A stretch of 22,905 bases of DNA from positions 1 to 22,905 of IMG/VR virus record IMGVR_UViG_3300009159_000341. One strand, 5' to 3'. This stretch comes from a virus. How positions within the stretch are numbered: the stretch's first letter is position 1; each line of letters starts with the position of its first letter. The notes beneath the pieces were generated by a model. The model did no database searches. It saw nothing but the letters and a program-made list of their open reading frames with translations, and had not been told where the DNA came from. This document shows positions 21,684-22,905 of the stretch, one piece after another. The position numbers and the translations under genes are program-made.

Positions 21684-22725
21684 CGTAAGCAAGTTCCGCA
21701 AGGAAATCACCAAAAGTATTGACGGGTTGTCAATTGGCTTTAACGATCCAACAGATTGGATTAGCACAGGCAACTTTGCTTTGAACTATCTCATCTCAGG
21801 AGACTTTAATCGTGGTATTCCACTGGGCAAGGTGACTGTGTTTGCTGGTGAATCTGGTGCAGGTAAAAGTTATATCTGTTCAGGCAACATTATCAAGAAC
21901 GCACAAGATCAAGGTATCTATGTGGTGTTAGTTGATAGCGAAAATGCTCTTGACGAAGATTGGCTCAAAGCACTTGGGGTTGACACAAGCGAAAGCAAGT
22001 TACTCAAGTTGAGCATGAGCATGATCGACGATGTGGCCAAGACTATATCAACGTTTATGAGCGACTACAAAGCATTGCCAGATGGCGAGCGTCCCAAGGT
22101 CATGTTTGTGATTGACTCGTTAGGTATGTTGTTGACACCCACAGACGTTAATCAGTTTGACGCAGGTGAAATGAAAGGTGACTTGGGTCGTAAACCCAAA
22201 GCACTCACAGCACTTGTTCGCAATTGCGTAAACATGTTTGGTAGTTACAATGTGGGATTGGTTTGTACCAACCACACATACGCAAGCCAGGACATGTTTG
22301 ATCCGGATGACAAGATTTCAGGTGGACAAGGCTTTATCTATGCGTCAAGTATTGTTGTGGCCATGAAGAAACTCAAGCTCAAAGAAGACGAAGATGGCAA
22401 TAAAATTACAGACGTTACTGGTATCCGTGCCGCTTGTAAAGTAATGAAGACACGTTACTCTAAACCGTTTGAAGGTGTGCAAGTTAAGATTCCTTACGTA
22501 ACAGGAATGAGTCCGTATTCAGGGCTTACTGACTTGGCCGAGAAGAAGGGCATGCTCAAGAAAGACGGCAATCGTCTGGCGTTTACCACTAGTGATGGCG
22601 AAATTATTAAACAGTTCCGCAAAGCATGGGAAGCCAATGAAGGCGGTTGCTTGGACAAAGTTATGGAAGACTTTGGAAAACAGAAATCAGAGGTAAGTAT
22701 CGTTGAGGAGACCAACGATGAGTGA
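21667..22725 (+). CDS. uvsX: RecA-like recombinase UvsX
   Basis: Strand-exchange ATPase that forms filaments on gp32-coated single-stranded DNA and drives recombination-dependent replication. 352 residues (T4: 391). Walker A GESGAGKS at 61-68; catalytic Glu E92 in VDSENALD; Walker B VMFVIDS with D150; and the later GQGFIYASSIVVAMKK stretch (about residues 220-235), which corresponds to the RecA core segment after the L2 region. All key residues are intact. The ATG at 21667 lies 8 bases after AAGGA (21654-21658), inside the 3' end of the radical SAM gene. The next gene begins 8 bases before its stop. In T4 this gene is not beside gp32, so here the two DNA-binding partners flank the metabolic cassette. 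Confidence 0.95.
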   Translation: MGKPFDVSKFRKEITKSIDGLSIGFNDPTDWISTGNFALNYLISGDFNRGIPLGKVTVFAGESGAGKSYICSGNIIKNAQDQGIYVVLVDSENALDEDWLKALGVDTSESKLLKLSMSMIDDVAKTISTFMSDYKALPDGERPKVMFVIDSLGMLLTPTDVNQFDAGEMKGDLGRKPKALTALVRNCVNMFGSYNVGLVCTNHTYASQDMFDPDDKISGGQGFIYASSIVVAMKKLKLKEDEDGNKITDVTGIRAACKVMKTRYSKPFEGVQVKIPYVTGMSPYSGLTDLAEKKGMLKKDGNRLAFTTSDGEIIKQFRKAWEANEGGCLDKVMEDFGKQKSEVSIVEETNDE

Positions 22726-22905
22726 AGCAATAGCAAGTGAAATTTGGAACGAACTCAAGCGATACGTAAACACCGTGGATCGTGCAGAAGCGGCAGAAAC
22801 TATTGTAAGCGTACTAATCGATCACGACAGTGATGTAGAGGATATTCGCGATGCATTTAAAGGCGACAGCGATATCAAACGTGCTTTGACTGCATATCTC
22901 GACAA
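22718..22905 (+). CDS. Small conserved protein, 3' end cut by window edge
   Basis: An open frame from ATG 22718 to the window end, 62 codons visible, starting MSEAIASEIWNELKRYVNTV. GAGGAG at 22705-22710 is a strong ribosome-binding site 7 bases away, inside uvsX, and the start overlaps the uvsX stop by 8 bases. The product is acidic and helical (VLIDHDSDVEDIRDAF; KGDSDIKRALTAYLD). Similar small proteins lie beside replication genes in marine T4-like phages (from memory), without a known role. Confidence 0.75.
   Translation, partial: MSEAIASEIWNELKRYVNTVDRAEAAETIVSVLIDHDSDVEDIRDAFKGDSDIKRALTAYLD

Noticed and set aside
1-22905. tRNA genes, CRISPR arrays, insertion sequences or an integrase/attachment site
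   Set aside because: Looked for cloverleaf patterns, regular spaced repeats, transposase motifs and terminal inverted repeats by eye; none seen. Gene packing leaves no stretch over 140 bases free.

Overview
This window is a segment of the genome of a T4-superfamily myovirus, most like the marine (cyanophage and pelagiphage) branch. The evidence is a run of recognisable T4-type genes, all on the + strand with almost no intergenic space: tail sheath gp18, tail tube gp19, head-completion nuclease gp4, small terminase gp16, large terminase gp17, single-stranded-DNA-binding gp32 and the recombinase UvsX. Short TAAATA late-promoter motifs (CTAAATA, ATAAATA, GTAAATA) sit in the gaps between operons. 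The host cannot be read from the sequence. AGGAG-type ribosome-binding sites and one near-consensus sigma-70 promoter point to an ordinary Gram-negative bacterium.

Layout. Positions 1-5188 hold tail genes: a very large sheath protein cut by the left edge, the tube, a second tube-like protein and a small conserved protein. Positions 5188-6751 hold gp4, gp16 and a virion protein with a capsid-targeting-like start. Positions 6758-9169 encode an 803-residue, highly charged, low-complexity protein with an EF-hand loop, an AT-hook and a cysteine cluster, probably an internal head protein. Positions 9171-11706 hold two small proteins, then three paralogues that begin with a T4-like capsid-targeting sequence and end in an FKGY tail, with an N-terminal-cysteine Ntn-hydrolase between the first and second. 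A secreted EndoG/NUC-type nuclease follows (11749-12564), then a radical-SAM protein fused by overlap to gp17 (12632-15354), and a 668-residue putative virion protein (15373-17379). From 17381 onward lies replication/recombination DNA: a sigma-70 promoter, gp32, a four-gene overlapping cassette (sulfotransferase-like, radical SAM, short-chain dehydrogenase, radical SAM), UvsX and the start of a small conserved gene.

How the genes work together. The left two thirds are late genes for building tails and heads and for loading proteins and DNA into the capsid. The right third is probably early/middle transcribed from the promoter before gp32. Its metabolic cassette is tied translationally to gp32 and uvsX, so it should be made during replication, possibly to modify a small molecule, peptide or surface glycan.

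Most interesting signals: (1) the coupled sulfotransferase/rSAM/SDR/rSAM cassette, plus a third rSAM paralogue next to gp17, all with the auxiliary cysteine cluster N-terminal to the radical-SAM core; (2) two perfect tandem hairpins just after gp32, at the mouth of that cassette; (3) a hairpin that hides the nuclease ribosome-binding site in read-through RNA but whose left arm contains the late promoter, resembling the T4 gene e (lysozyme) switch; (4) a family of putative capsid-targeted internal proteins.
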